A DNA stretch of 56,136 bases from assembly GCA_024274705.1 (NCBI GenBank), contig JAJSAL010000143.1:1-56136 (forward strand), written 5' to 3'. Shown here one piece after another: positions 15,697 through 24,672 of the stretch. How positions within the stretch are numbered: the stretch's first letter is position 1; the number at the start of each line of letters is the position of its first letter. Source of the stretch: Spirochaetota bacterium (GTDB lineage: Bacteria; Spirochaetota; Spirochaetia; SPDA01; JAJSAL01). The position numbers were made by a program, and so were the translations under genes. A model generated the notes under the pieces. It saw only the letters and a program-made list of their open reading frames with translations. It was not told the DNA's origin and did no database searches.

Positions 15697-17115
15697 TTGG
15701 CAGCGAGCACGAAAAATGTAAGGGACGACAGTATCATAAAAATCATTTCCGGAGAGCGGTTTACCCCGTATGCCCTGGCCCGGAAACTGGATGCCCGGGT
15801 TATCCTGGAATCGTCTTCATTTAAAAAGGGGAAAGAACGGTATTCCATCCTGTTGGTGAAAGAAGCTTTCCGGGTCACCCAGCGGGGAGACGCCATTACC
15901 CTGACAGCGGATGGAACGGTAAAAACCGTGCGGAGCAAAGGACAGGATATCCTGGATGTGCTTCTCTACTTCGCGAACCAGCACAGGTCCCTGCACCAGG
16001 ATCTTCCCCTTCCTGCGGGGGGTATCGGATTCCTTTCCTATGAATTCGCTTCCATGTGCGATACCATCAAATTCTACGAAAAGAACGACCCTCTCGATCT
16101 GCCGGACGGGGAATTCCTCTTCGGGCATGTGTTTATCATCTTCGATCATTACACGGATGTTCTCTACCTGGTGGGACTGAACTACAAAGAGCACGAAATA
16201 GATCTTGCAACGGCCATCCAGGAGACAGAGGAAAAGATCAATGACCTGAACTTCAATTACCTGTCGGTAAAAGAACAGACTTATGACACTACCGTTCTCC
16301 TGAGCAACGCGGAGAAGATCAATTTCTTTTCGGCCGTAGAAAAGGTTAAAGAGGAAATAGTTAAAGGGAACCTCCTCCAGGGGGTCTATTCCAGACGGAT
16401 CAGGATAAAGACCGATCTTCCCGCCCTGGAAGCGTATAAAAACTTACGCTCATCAAATCCCTCTCCCTACCTTTTTTATCTCGATTTCGGATCGTTTCAG
16501 CTTTTCGGTTCTTCCCCGGAGGTTCATGTAAAAGTAAAGGACGAGAAGGTGACCATCCGTCCTATCGCGGGTACCAGGAGGAGGGGAAAGAACGCCGATG
16601 AAGACCGGGAGCTGGAAAAAGAGCTGTTAGGCGATGAGAAGGAACGGGCGGAGCACCTGATGCTGGTGGACCTTGCCCGGAACGACCTGGGAAGGTTCTG
16701 CGAGCCCGGAAGTGTAGAGGTGACGGAGTTCATGGGAATCGAATACTACTCCCACGTAATCCATATCGTGTCCCAGGTGGAAGGACGCCTTAAGGACGGT
16801 GCCACCGGTGCGGATGCCATCCGGGCGACTTTTCCTGCAGGTACTGTTTCCGGGGCGCCCAAGATAAAAGCTATCCAGGTGATCGACGGCCTCGAGGGGG
16901 AGCCCCGGAGGTTCTATGCGGGCCTTGTGGGCTATGTGGAACCAGGAGGCAGCCTGGATACATGCATTACCATCCGGAGTGCCCTGAAAAAAGATGACCT
17001 CCTTATCCTCCAGGCAGGGGCCGGAATTGTTCTCGATTCCACTCCGAAGAGGGAGTACGAAGAGACGGGAGAAAAACTTCGGGCCCTGGGAAACGCTGTC
17101 GGTGTGGAGGTGTAG
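15697..17115 (+). CDS. trpE: Anthranilate synthase component I
   Basis: This 472-residue chorismate-using enzyme makes anthranilate from chorismate and ammonia supplied by TrpG. The N-terminal part carries the Trp-feedback motif (ILESSSF, the LLES element). The C-terminal catalytic half has RPIAGTRRRGK, DEKERAEHLMLVDLARND and AGTVSGAPKIKA, all diagnostic. GGAGG (15684-15688) sits 8 nt before TTG 15697, which is chosen as start; the in-frame ATG 15682 is itself part of that ribosome binding site. A rare start codon may lower TrpE output relative to later genes. It is the first gene of a complete, tightly packed trp operon. Confidence 0.95.
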   Translation: MAASTKNVRDDSIIKIISGERFTPYALARKLDARVILESSSFKKGKERYSILLVKEAFRVTQRGDAITLTADGTVKTVRSKGQDILDVLLYFANQHRSLHQDLPLPAGGIGFLSYEFASMCDTIKFYEKNDPLDLPDGEFLFGHVFIIFDHYTDVLYLVGLNYKEHEIDLATAIQETEEKINDLNFNYLSVKEQTYDTTVLLSNAEKINFFSAVEKVKEEIVKGNLLQGVYSRRIRIKTDLPALEAYKNLRSSNPSPYLFYLDFGSFQLFGSSPEVHVKVKDEKVTIRPIAGTRRRGKNADEDRELEKELLGDEKERAEHLMLVDLARNDLGRFCEPGSVEVTEFMGIEYYSHVIHIVSQVEGRLKDGATGADAIRATFPAGTVSGAPKIKAIQVIDGLEGEPRRFYAGLVGYVEPGGSLDTCITIRSALKKDDLLILQAGAGIVLDSTPKREYEETGEKLRALGNAVGVEV

Positions 17116-17119
17116 CAGG

Positions 17120-18718
17120 ATGTACCTTATTATCGATAACTACGATTCCTTTACCTACAACATCTACCAGTATGTGAAAGAACTTACGGATAAAGAAGTA
17201 CGGGTAATCCGTAACGATGTGATGCGGGTGCAGGATGCCGAGAAACTCGATCCGGAAGGGATCATCATCTCCCCCGGGCCGGGCAGGCCGGAACAGGCCG
17301 GTATTTCCGTGGAAATCATCCGTACCTTTGCGGGCCGTATTCCCATCCTGGGAGTGTGCCTGGGTCACCAGGCAATTGCCGCGGCCTTCGGCGGAACCAT
17401 TGTCCAGGCAAAGAGGATCGTCCATGGTAAGGCCGAAGATATTCGCCACGACGGTAAGGGACTCTTCAGGACCCTTCCCAGCCCATCGGTGTTCACCCGG
17501 TACCACTCCCTCGTTGTGGAGGAAGCCTCCCTGCCGGAAGAACTTGAAATAACCGCCCGGAGCCTTGACGGTGAAATCATGGGAATCCGTCACCGGAAAT
17601 ACGATATTGAGGGTATCCAGTTTCATCCGGAATCCATAGCCTCCGAGTTCGGCAGAAAAGTGATGTCCAATTTTCTACGGTACAAAAGGGAGCCTTTCCG
17701 GGTGACGGAGATGCTCGTGAAGGTCATCAACGGCGGGAACTTAAGCCAGGAGAGCTCCGAAGGGTTCATGCACGAGTTGACCGATGGGAACCTTACGGAA
17801 TCCCAGACGGCCGCTTACCTGGTTGCATTGAACGGGAAGGGTATTACTGCTGAAGAGATAGCAGGATGCGCCAGGGTCCTCAAGGAGAAATGTACGCCCC
17901 TTACGGGGATACCCTCGCCGGTTCTGGACACCTGCGGTACCGGTGGGGACGGACTCGGGACGTTCAACATCTCTTCCCTGGCGGCGCTGACAGCGGCTGC
18001 CTGCGGTGCCAGGGTCGCCAAGCACGGTAACAGGGCGATTTCATCACAGAGCGGCAGTGCGGATTTTTACCGCGAGCTGGGTATTCCCGTTGATATCACT
18101 CCGGATCAATCTGTGAAACTCCTGGATAAAACAGGATTCGCATTCCTCTATGCTCCTATTTATCACAGCGCCATGCGCCACGCGGCGAAGGTGCGGAGGG
18201 ACCTGAGGATAAAGACGATTATGAATCTCTTAGGACCCCTGGTCAACCCGGCGGGTGCTGAATACCAGATGATAGGGGTATTCGATGAAAAGTTCTGCCT
18301 GCCTGTTGCGGAAGCGGCGCATTTCCTGGGCATCAAGCGGGCTCTTGTTGTTCATGGCAGTGACGGGCTGGATGAAATTTCCGTTACTGCACCGACAAAA
18401 ATCGTATCTGTTGACCATGAAGGGAATATGGAGGAAACCGAATTCGATCCTGCAGAGCTCGGTCTTCCCTCGTACCGGCTTGAGGAACTTTCCGGCGGAA
18501 CAGCGGCGGAGAATGCCGGGATTGCAGAAACGGTCCTGGCGGGCACCGGGTTCCCCGCGGTCCGGGACGCGGTGCTGGTGAATACCGGTGCTGCCCTCTA
18601 TGTGCTTGGTATGGCGGAATCGATTAAAGCAGGGTTTGATACGGCAAGGGACGCCCTTGCCCTGGGAAAGGTAACGGAAAAGATAGAACAGATCAGGAAG
18701 GAAGCGGAGTCGCTGTGA
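17120..18718 (+). CDS. trpGD: TrpG-TrpD fusion: glutamine amidotransferase and anthranilate phosphoribosyltransferase
   Basis: A 532-residue bifunctional protein. Residues about 1-190 are a class I glutamine amidotransferase with nucleophile Cys in ILGVCLGHQAIAAAFGG and IQFHPES, supplying ammonia to TrpE. Residues about 200-532 are anthranilate phosphoribosyltransferase, with LDTCGTGGDGLGTFNISS and AKHGNRAISSQSGSADF binding PRPP. The start at ATG 17120 follows GGAGGTGTAGCAGG and lies 4 bp after the trpE stop. The same fusion order is known in E. coli trpGD. It overlaps the next gene by 4 bp (GTGA). Confidence 0.95.
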   Translation: MYLIIDNYDSFTYNIYQYVKELTDKEVRVIRNDVMRVQDAEKLDPEGIIISPGPGRPEQAGISVEIIRTFAGRIPILGVCLGHQAIAAAFGGTIVQAKRIVHGKAEDIRHDGKGLFRTLPSPSVFTRYHSLVVEEASLPEELEITARSLDGEIMGIRHRKYDIEGIQFHPESIASEFGRKVMSNFLRYKREPFRVTEMLVKVINGGNLSQESSEGFMHELTDGNLTESQTAAYLVALNGKGITAEEIAGCARVLKEKCTPLTGIPSPVLDTCGTGGDGLGTFNISSLAALTAAACGARVAKHGNRAISSQSGSADFYRELGIPVDITPDQSVKLLDKTGFAFLYAPIYHSAMRHAAKVRRDLRIKTIMNLLGPLVNPAGAEYQMIGVFDEKFCLPVAEAAHFLGIKRALVVHGSDGLDEISVTAPTKIVSVDHEGNMEETEFDPAELGLPSYRLEELSGGTAAENAGIAETVLAGTGFPAVRDAVLVNTGAALYVLGMAESIKAGFDTARDALALGKVTEKIEQIRKEAESL

Positions 18719-20136
18719 CCATCCTTTCGCGTATCCTGGAGGACCGGGAAAAGCGCATCCGGGCCTCGGGCCACACCCAGGGTCTTCCCGTTCCCCGGGA
18801 GCGGCAGGTTCCGGTCGTGCCCTTCGGGAGGTATCCCTTTCTCATCTGCGAGATAAAACGGAAGTCTCCGTCGAAAGGGAAAATCGCTTCTGCCCTGGAT
18901 GCGGAAGAACAGGCCCGGTTATACGCCTCGAAAGGGGTTCGTTCTGTCTCAGTTCTTACGGAGGAAGACTACTTCGGCGGGTCCCTCCTTGACCTGATGA
19001 AGGTCAAGGAAAAACTTCCGGACCTGTCGGTTCTGCGTAAAGATTTTCTCCTGGATGAGGAGGATATCCATGTCTCTTTCCGGGCCGGGGCGGATGCAGT
19101 ACTCCTTATCGCTTCGGTGCTGGATAAGGATCTGCTGAACAGGATGCACAACCTTGCCAGGCATCTCGGAATGGCAGCGCTTGTAGAAGTCCATTCGAGA
19201 GAAGAAGTGGAGAAGGTTTCGGATTTGAAGCCGGAACTGGTGGGCATTAACAGCAGGGACCTGAAGACGTTCAAAGTGGATCCCTGCCACCCCCTTATCG
19301 TGCGATCGGCGGTCTCCTGGGAACCGGAGCTGGTGTTCGAGTCGGGTATTACGTCGAAGGAAGACGCGGTATTCGCCCTCTCCTCCGGTTTCAGCGGAAT
19401 CCTGGTAGGGGAAACGGTGGTTCGAAAACCGGAGCGCATCGGGGAGATCAAGGCCGGGTTTACCGTTTCCAGGCCGGTGCGATTCTGGAAGGATCTCTAC
19501 GCAGGAAAAAAAATAGGCAGGCCCCTGGTTAAGGTCTGCGGCCTCACCAGGGAGGAGGATGTAAAGCTTGCCGATGATCTCGGTGCGGATATCCTGGGAT
19601 TCATTTTCGCCCCTTCTCCCCGGAGGACCGGCCCGGAGGTTGTCAGGTCCCTGGGAAAAACACGGGCCCTCAAGGCCGGTGTCGTGGTGCTGGAAAGGGG
19701 CGCTCTACTCCCGGAAGAGATAGCGGGATTGATAGGCGACGGGCACATCGATGTCGTACAGTTCCACGGTAACGAGGATCCCGGGGCCTGTTTTTACATG
19801 GCGTTTCCTTATTACAAAGCTTTGCGGATCGCCGGGGAAGAGAGCACAGATTATATCGATGAGTACCGGTGTCCCAGGGTCCTGGTGGACGCGTATGCGG
19901 CGGAACGGTACGGAGGTACAGGCAGGGGAATCGATGAATCTCTCGTGATCATGTCCGCGCAACGCAAGCCCCTCTGGCTTGCAGGGGGCTTACATCCGGA
20001 TAATATCCGGGAAACGATAAAAAAGTATCAGCCCGAGCTGGTGGATGCATCCAGCGGTCTCGAGTCCGGACCGGGCATCAAGAACAGGGATAAAATGAAA
20101 CAATTCTTTCGGGAGATAGCATATGGTTCAGCATAA
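18715..20136 (+). CDS. trpCF: TrpC-TrpF fusion: indole-3-glycerol-phosphate synthase and phosphoribosylanthranilate isomerase
   Basis: A 473-residue protein with two (beta/alpha)8 barrels. The N-terminal half is IGPS, with CEIKRKSPSKG (catalytic Lys), LRKDFLLDE and LVGINSRDLKTF. The C-terminal half from about residue 265 is PRAI, with LVKVCGLTREED, LGFIFAPSPR, VQFHGNEDPG and WLAGGLHPDN. Order and fusion match E. coli TrpC(F). GTG 18715 overlaps the stop of trpGD in GTGA, and its own end overlaps trpB by 14 bp. It performs steps three and four of Trp synthesis. Confidence 0.95.
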   Translation: MTILSRILEDREKRIRASGHTQGLPVPRERQVPVVPFGRYPFLICEIKRKSPSKGKIASALDAEEQARLYASKGVRSVSVLTEEDYFGGSLLDLMKVKEKLPDLSVLRKDFLLDEEDIHVSFRAGADAVLLIASVLDKDLLNRMHNLARHLGMAALVEVHSREEVEKVSDLKPELVGINSRDLKTFKVDPCHPLIVRSAVSWEPELVFESGITSKEDAVFALSSGFSGILVGETVVRKPERIGEIKAGFTVSRPVRFWKDLYAGKKIGRPLVKVCGLTREEDVKLADDLGADILGFIFAPSPRRTGPEVVRSLGKTRALKAGVVVLERGALLPEEIAGLIGDGHIDVVQFHGNEDPGACFYMAFPYYKALRIAGEESTDYIDEYRCPRVLVDAYAAERYGGTGRGIDESLVIMSAQRKPLWLAGGLHPDNIRETIKKYQPELVDASSGLESGPGIKNRDKMKQFFREIAYGSA

Positions 20137-21349
20137 CGGGTTTTTCGGAGAATTCGGAGGGCGGTACGTGGCGGAGGTGCTGCGCCACGCCCTGGAAGAG
20201 CTGGAAGAGACGTTCCGGGATGCCGGATCCGATCCGGTTTTTCAGAGAGAGTTCGACGAAATCTGTAAAACCTACATAGGCAGACCCACACCCCTGGTAT
20301 TCGCGGAGAATGCCACCAGGGAACTCGGCGGGGGCAGGATTTACATCAAGCTCGAAGGACTTGCCAATACCGGGGCCCACAAGATCAACAACGCCGTAGG
20401 CCAGGCACTCCTGGCAAAACGGATCGGCAAGAAGCGTATCATCGCCGAAACAGGAGCAGGCCAGCACGGGCTGGCAACCGCCGCGGTGTGCGCGAAACTG
20501 GGGCTTCAGTGCCGGGTGTACATGGGGGAAGTGGATATCCGGCGGCAGCGTCCCAACGTGTTTGCCATGGAACTCTTCGGAGCCGAAGTGGTCCCGGTCA
20601 CCAGCGGCGCAAAAACATTAAAAGATGCGGTAAACGAAGCCTTGAGGGACTGGGCGGGGAGTTATGGGACCACCCATTATCTCCTGGGATCGGCCCTGGG
20701 GCCGTCCCCGTACCCGGATATGGTGCGGGAGTTCCAGTCGGTAATCGGGAAGGAGACGAAAAAGCAGGCGGAAGGCCTGGACCTGGATGTGTACGCCATG
20801 ATCGCCTGTGTCGGGGGAGGATCCAATGCCGTCGGGTTTTTTGCTCCGTTCCTGGATAAATCTTCTCCGAAACTGGTCGGCGTGGAAGCAGGTGGCTTAG
20901 GACTGGAAACCGGTATGCACGCTTCCAGAATGAACGGGAAAGGAAGGACCGGTATCGTCCACGGGTACAGGAGCCGGTTTCTCCTGGACGAAGACGGCCA
21001 GGTGCTGCCCACTCATTCGGTGAGCGCAGGTCTGGACTACCCCGGTATAGGACCCCAGCTTGCGTTCTTAGGAGAATCGGGAAGGGTGGAGTTCACATCG
21101 GCAACGGACAAAGAAGCCCTGGATGCGGTACGTTTCTTTGCCCGGAACGAAGGCCTCATCTTCGCCCTGGAGTCCGCCCACGCAGGCGCCTCCGTTATTA
21201 AACTCGCCGGGGAATGTCCCCGGGACAGGGCGATTATCGTCAACATGTCCGGCAGGGGAGATAAGGACATTTTTATTTCGGCAAAGCAACTATCCCCTGA
21301 ACCATGGCTGGAATTCCTTAAATCCGAGGTGGAATCCTATGAAGACTAA
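20123..21349 (+). CDS. trpB: Tryptophan synthase beta chain
   Basis: A 408-residue PLP enzyme joining indole and serine. It shows the standard TrpB1 features: GRPTPL near the N-terminus, the PLP Lys in EGLANTGAHKINNAVGQ, AETGAGQHGLATA, the Gly-rich phosphate loop CVGGGSNAVG, and the C-terminal MSGRGDKD. Its length is typical. It overlaps both neighbours, by 14 bp with trpCF and 11 bp with trpA, so translation is coupled along the operon. Confidence 0.96.
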   Translation: MVQHNGFFGEFGGRYVAEVLRHALEELEETFRDAGSDPVFQREFDEICKTYIGRPTPLVFAENATRELGGGRIYIKLEGLANTGAHKINNAVGQALLAKRIGKKRIIAETGAGQHGLATAAVCAKLGLQCRVYMGEVDIRRQRPNVFAMELFGAEVVPVTSGAKTLKDAVNEALRDWAGSYGTTHYLLGSALGPSPYPDMVREFQSVIGKETKKQAEGLDLDVYAMIACVGGGSNAVGFFAPFLDKSSPKLVGVEAGGLGLETGMHASRMNGKGRTGIVHGYRSRFLLDEDGQVLPTHSVSAGLDYPGIGPQLAFLGESGRVEFTSATDKEALDAVRFFARNEGLIFALESAHAGASVIKLAGECPRDRAIIVNMSGRGDKDIFISAKQLSPEPWLEFLKSEVESYED

Positions 21350-22085
21350 CCTGATGGCCCACATGGTAGCGTACTACCCGGATAGAAGGTGCTCCCTTGA
21401 AGCGGCCTTGGGGCTTGCAGAAGGAGGGGCAGCCTACCTGGAGGTGCAGTTTCCCTTTTCCGATCCCTCGGCGGACGGCCCGTCGATCCAGGAGGCATGC
21501 ACCTCTGCGCTGGATGCAGGGTTTACCACGAAGGGAGGTTTCGACCTGGTCCGGGAAATCTGCAGTACTGTGAAAACCCCGGTCTTCATCATGTCCTATG
21601 CAAGCGTTGTCATTGCAAAAGGTGTCGGAGGGTTTCTCGATGGTGTTAAGGGTGCCGGTGCTGCAGGTGTAGTCGTCCCGGACCTGGTTCCCGGGATGGA
21701 CGAAGGGCTCTTTGAACAAGCCCGGTCCCGGCGGCTTTACGCGATACCTGTAATCACCCCTTTTCTCGAGGAAAAAAGGGTGGAGGAAATTCTTGCGGAA
21801 CATCCTGAGTACGTGTACGTGGCAATCCGGAGAGGCATCACCGGGAAGATCACTTCCATCGATGAGAAGGTAACCGGTTTTCTTGACCGTCTCTCGTCAC
21901 GGGGTGTACAGGTGCTGGCCGGTTTCGGAGTACGCACGAGAGAACAGGTGGACATGCTGTCATCTCACGTACACGCGGTGATAGCCGGAAGCTACTTCGT
22001 GGATATCCTTAGGGAGGCCCGGGCGGAGGATCCTTCATCCATCGGGGATGAAATGGAGAGGGGGGTGAAAAAGCTTCTTAAGTGA
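21339..22085 (+). CDS. trpA: Tryptophan synthase alpha chain, short form
   Basis: This 248-residue protein cleaves indole-3-glycerol phosphate. The catalytic Glu is in YLEVQFPFSDPSADGPSIQ and the catalytic Asp is in the same SDPSADGP motif. The substrate-binding segments VVVPDLVPG and LAGFGVRTREQVD are also present. It is about 15-20 residues shorter than usual TrpA: the sequence starts directly at the first strand (LMAHMVAYYPD) without the usual N-terminal helix, and loop 2 (MSYASVVIAKG) differs from the common CYYN form. ATG 21339 overlaps the trpB stop. The 3' end overlaps the convergent lacI-type gene by 8 bp. Confidence 0.92.
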   Translation: MKTNLMAHMVAYYPDRRCSLEAALGLAEGGAAYLEVQFPFSDPSADGPSIQEACTSALDAGFTTKGGFDLVREICSTVKTPVFIMSYASVVIAKGVGGFLDGVKGAGAAGVVVPDLVPGMDEGLFEQARSRRLYAIPVITPFLEEKRVEEILAEHPEYVYVAIRRGITGKITSIDEKVTGFLDRLSSRGVQVLAGFGVRTREQVDMLSSHVHAVIAGSYFVDILREARAEDPSSIGDEMERGVKKLLK

Positions 22086-23103
22086 GTGCTCTGCAGGAGC
22101 CCCTGTCTATAAGCTGTTCTTTGATTTTCAATACATGGATGCTTTCCGGCTCCTGTTCCAGGGTGGAGATAACAAGCCTGGCAGCATGCTCCCCCATGAT
22201 CCCTGTGTTAATGTTCATAGTGGTTATCTGGGGAGTAAAAGGCTCATCAAAGGAAAGAACGTCTCCCGGAGCAATGATTGATAGATCGTCGGGTATGTGT
22301 TTCCCAAGCTTTTCCAGAACGGAAAGTACTCTGGCGGCAAAATAATCGTCGTGGACGAACAGGGCTGTTATATCTTCGCATGTATGCAGCGTGGCATCCA
22401 GTTTCTTAAACAGGGTATCGTAGTCATCGAGACCAACGGTGATACGCTGACATTCGGAAAACGTGATGCCCGCTTCGTCTATAGCTTTCTTAAAGCCAAT
22501 AAACCTGTCCGCTACCACAGCCGGCTGGTCCGGCCGTTCAAATTCGAGGTACAGTATGTTTTTATGTCCTAGCTCAATGAGATATTGGGTACCTTCGTAG
22601 GCTCCCTGGAAATCATCCACGCACACACTGTGAAATTCTTTTTGCAGGTTATTGTTATTTAGTAAAACAACCGGGATACCGTATGTTTGAAACTGCTGGA
22701 ATAAGGCTTTGTCTGTGTAGTGTATTACAATGACAGCCGAAGCACCGGAGGACATTACCCTGTTGAAAACCCGTTCTGAAGAGGAACTCGGAGACATAAA
22801 GAACAGAATTGGATAATAATTCCGCTGGATCAGGTACTCTTCGATACTGGCTACAAAGGGCTGTACAAAATTCCACTGGTAATTGAAGGATGCATATGCC
22901 AGGACCGCAACATATTGAACGGCACTGCTTTTTAGTGAGCCTGTTCGGAAGGATTTCTTATACCCGATCCTGTTTGTCGCTTCGAGCACCTGCTTTTGTA
23001 CAGCCACGGAAATTTTTCCTTTTCCTGCGAGTACCATAGAAACAGTTGCCGTGGACACACCCGCTTCTTTTGCTATGTGCTTCAATGTTGGTTTCATTAT
23101 CAT
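22078..23103 (-). CDS. LacI-family transcriptional regulator
   Basis: A 341-residue repressor. Residues about 3-55 are the LacI helix-turn-helix and hinge (LKHIAKEAGVSTATVSMVLAGKGKISVAVQ), and the remainder is a periplasmic-binding-protein-like effector domain (VAVLAYASFNYQW, SVCVDDFQGAYEGTQYLIELGHKNI, DDLSIIAPGD). It is divergent from the sugar-type ABC operon across a 170-bp promoter region and probably represses it until a carbohydrate-like ligand binds. A second in-frame ATG lies at 23097; neither has a strong ribosome binding site. It ends in the trpA stop region. Confidence 0.92.
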   Translation of the reverse strand: MIMKPTLKHIAKEAGVSTATVSMVLAGKGKISVAVQKQVLEATNRIGYKKSFRTGSLKSSAVQYVAVLAYASFNYQWNFVQPFVASIEEYLIQRNYYPILFFMSPSSSSERVFNRVMSSGASAVIVIHYTDKALFQQFQTYGIPVVLLNNNNLQKEFHSVCVDDFQGAYEGTQYLIELGHKNILYLEFERPDQPAVVADRFIGFKKAIDEAGITFSECQRITVGLDDYDTLFKKLDATLHTCEDITALFVHDDYFAARVLSVLEKLGKHIPDDLSIIAPGDVLSFDEPFTPQITTMNINTGIMGEHAARLVISTLEQEPESIHVLKIKEQLIDRGSCRALT

Positions 23104-23206
23104 TTGTATTTATCCACAATCCAATTAAGGTGTCAAGCGAAAAACCTGGATTAAGTTACTATTGGTTAATAATTAAGTTAAAAGACTATATTTATTAAAT
23201 TAAAAT

Positions 23207-23236
23207 ACTTGACAAGTAACTAAACCATGTTAGGAT
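23207..23236 (+). promoter_or_regulatory. Promoter and small palindrome of the sugar ABC operon
   Basis: TTGACA (23209-23214) with TAGGAT (23231-23236) at 16-nt spacing is a plausible promoter. The -35 element is embedded in the perfect palindrome ACTTG-A-CAAGT (23207-23217), and a direct repeat TTAAGTTA lies upstream in the same intergenic region. These are candidate sites for the divergent LacI-type repressor, although the usual central CG of LacI operators is not seen. Confidence 0.45.
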
Positions 23237-23273
23237 ATTACAATTCTTAACAATAAACTTTTAAGGAGGATGT

Positions 23274-24593
23274 ATGAAAAAGTTTGGAAGAATTGTGCTT
23301 GTTCCCCTTACTTTACTGCTTCTGATTTCAACTGCGTTGTTTGCCGGTGGAAAGCAGGAGACGCCTGAAGCCGCCGCAAGCGGCGAAAAAAAGGAAATGG
23401 CGCTGAAAGGAGAAATAAAGATTGCCCACGATAACCCGGAGTGGCAGTCGATCTGGGAACATTTCGGACAGGCATCAAAAGCGGATATCGGAATCGAAGG
23501 GATCCCGACGGAATTCGAAACTCAGGTTTATAAATCCCGGGTAAAGGTGGATCTCGGAACCAACAGGGCTCCGGCTGTATTTAAATGGTGGTTCGGCTAT
23601 CGCGCACAGGAACTGATGGACGCAGATCTCATCGCTGACTTAAGCGATGTATGGGCGGAAGTCGGCGACAATTTCGCACCGGGAATCAAGGAGGCACTTA
23701 CCCTTGACGGTGTACCGTATGCCCTTCCATTCAACACCGGATACTGGGTTTGGTATTACTCGATCCCGGCATATGAGGCAATGGGATTTAAACCGCCCAA
23801 GACCTGGGCCGAACTGGAAAACCAACTGGCTGCATTCCAGGAAAACGGCATAAGCGGAATCGGAAATACCATCGGAAGTTCACGGTGGACCTCATTTATC
23901 GTGCCTCAGGAAATTCTCTATCGGATCGATCATGAATTCTATACTGACCTGATGAACGGCAAAGCACATTACACCGATGCAACAATGGTCAAGGCCATGG
24001 AGATCTGGAAATCCTGGCTTGACAATGGATATTTTGCACCAATGGACGCAACATATGTAGAAGATATTCCCCGGATGATGAAAGAAGGGACCCTGGCAAT
24101 GGCTCCTTTTGGGGACTGGTATGGCGGTATTCTGCAACAGCAGGGGCTCAAACCCAATGAAGATTACGGTCTTATGATACTGCCGCCTGTCACGGACCGG
24201 GGGGCCGGTGCAATCATTCTGGAGGTGTCACCTCTATGCGTTGGTAAAAATACACCTAATCTCGATCTCGCTAAAGCATGGATGAAGTGGTATGCAAGTT
24301 CCCAGAGTGCCGCCGATATCCTTTGGGGAGAACTTCGTTTTGCATCTACCCTCAATGTAACCATGGACATGATTAAAGCGGACGATCCGGTACTCGCTTA
24401 CGAATACGAACTTTTGGAAAACTATCCTACGAAACTCATCCGTTTCTGGGAAGCCACACCTGTAGAGATTGTGGAACATGCTGTGGATGAATTTAACCGG
24501 ATGCTTGTGAACCCCGGTGAATACATGGATATCCTTCAAAGCATCGAAGCCAAGGCTAAAGAAGTCTGGCCGAATTACGGAGTTTCCTATTAA
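23274..24593 (+). CDS. Sugar-type ABC transporter solute-binding protein (family 1)
   Basis: A 439-residue exported binding protein. The signal peptide ends ALFAGGKQE, followed by an Ala/Glu/Lys linker; there is no lipobox Cys, as in many spirochaete binding proteins. The mature part has family-1 features: GVPYALPFNTGYWVWYYS, WAELENQLAAFQENG, MMKEGTLAMAPFGDWYGG. It would deliver a carbohydrate-like ligand to the two permeases downstream. AAGGAGGATGT precedes ATG 23274. A stem-loop right after the stop should favour its expression over the permeases. No ATPase gene is in the operon, so a shared MsmX-like ATPase from elsewhere is implied. Confidence 0.9.
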   Translation: MKKFGRIVLVPLTLLLLISTALFAGGKQETPEAAASGEKKEMALKGEIKIAHDNPEWQSIWEHFGQASKADIGIEGIPTEFETQVYKSRVKVDLGTNRAPAVFKWWFGYRAQELMDADLIADLSDVWAEVGDNFAPGIKEALTLDGVPYALPFNTGYWVWYYSIPAYEAMGFKPPKTWAELENQLAAFQENGISGIGNTIGSSRWTSFIVPQEILYRIDHEFYTDLMNGKAHYTDATMVKAMEIWKSWLDNGYFAPMDATYVEDIPRMMKEGTLAMAPFGDWYGGILQQQGLKPNEDYGLMILPPVTDRGAGAIILEVSPLCVGKNTPNLDLAKAWMKWYASSQSAADILWGELRFASTLNVTMDMIKADDPVLAYEYELLENYPTKLIRFWEATPVEIVEHAVDEFNRMLVNPGEYMDILQSIEAKAKEVWPNYGVSY

Positions 24594-24618
24594 ACTGTAA
24601 TTGCAGAGACGTTGCGCG

Positions 24619-24650
24619 CGGCCCTCACTAATCGAGGGCCGTGTTTTTTT
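24619..24650 (+). terminator. Stem-loop with T-run between binding-protein and permease genes
   Basis: CGGCCCTC (24619-24626) pairs perfectly with GAGGGCCG (24634-24641) around a 7-nt loop and is followed by TGTTTTTTT. This is a good intrinsic terminator in form. Because the permease genes follow within 30 bp in the same direction, it probably works as a partial terminator or 3'-end stabiliser. Confidence 0.8.
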
Positions 24651-24672
24651 AACCTAAACGTTTTGGGGGAAG

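Noticed and set aside
15603..15824. Leader ORF before trpE as an attenuation peptide
   Set aside because: It contains no Trp codons in its leader part, has no ribosome binding site and runs into trpE out of frame.
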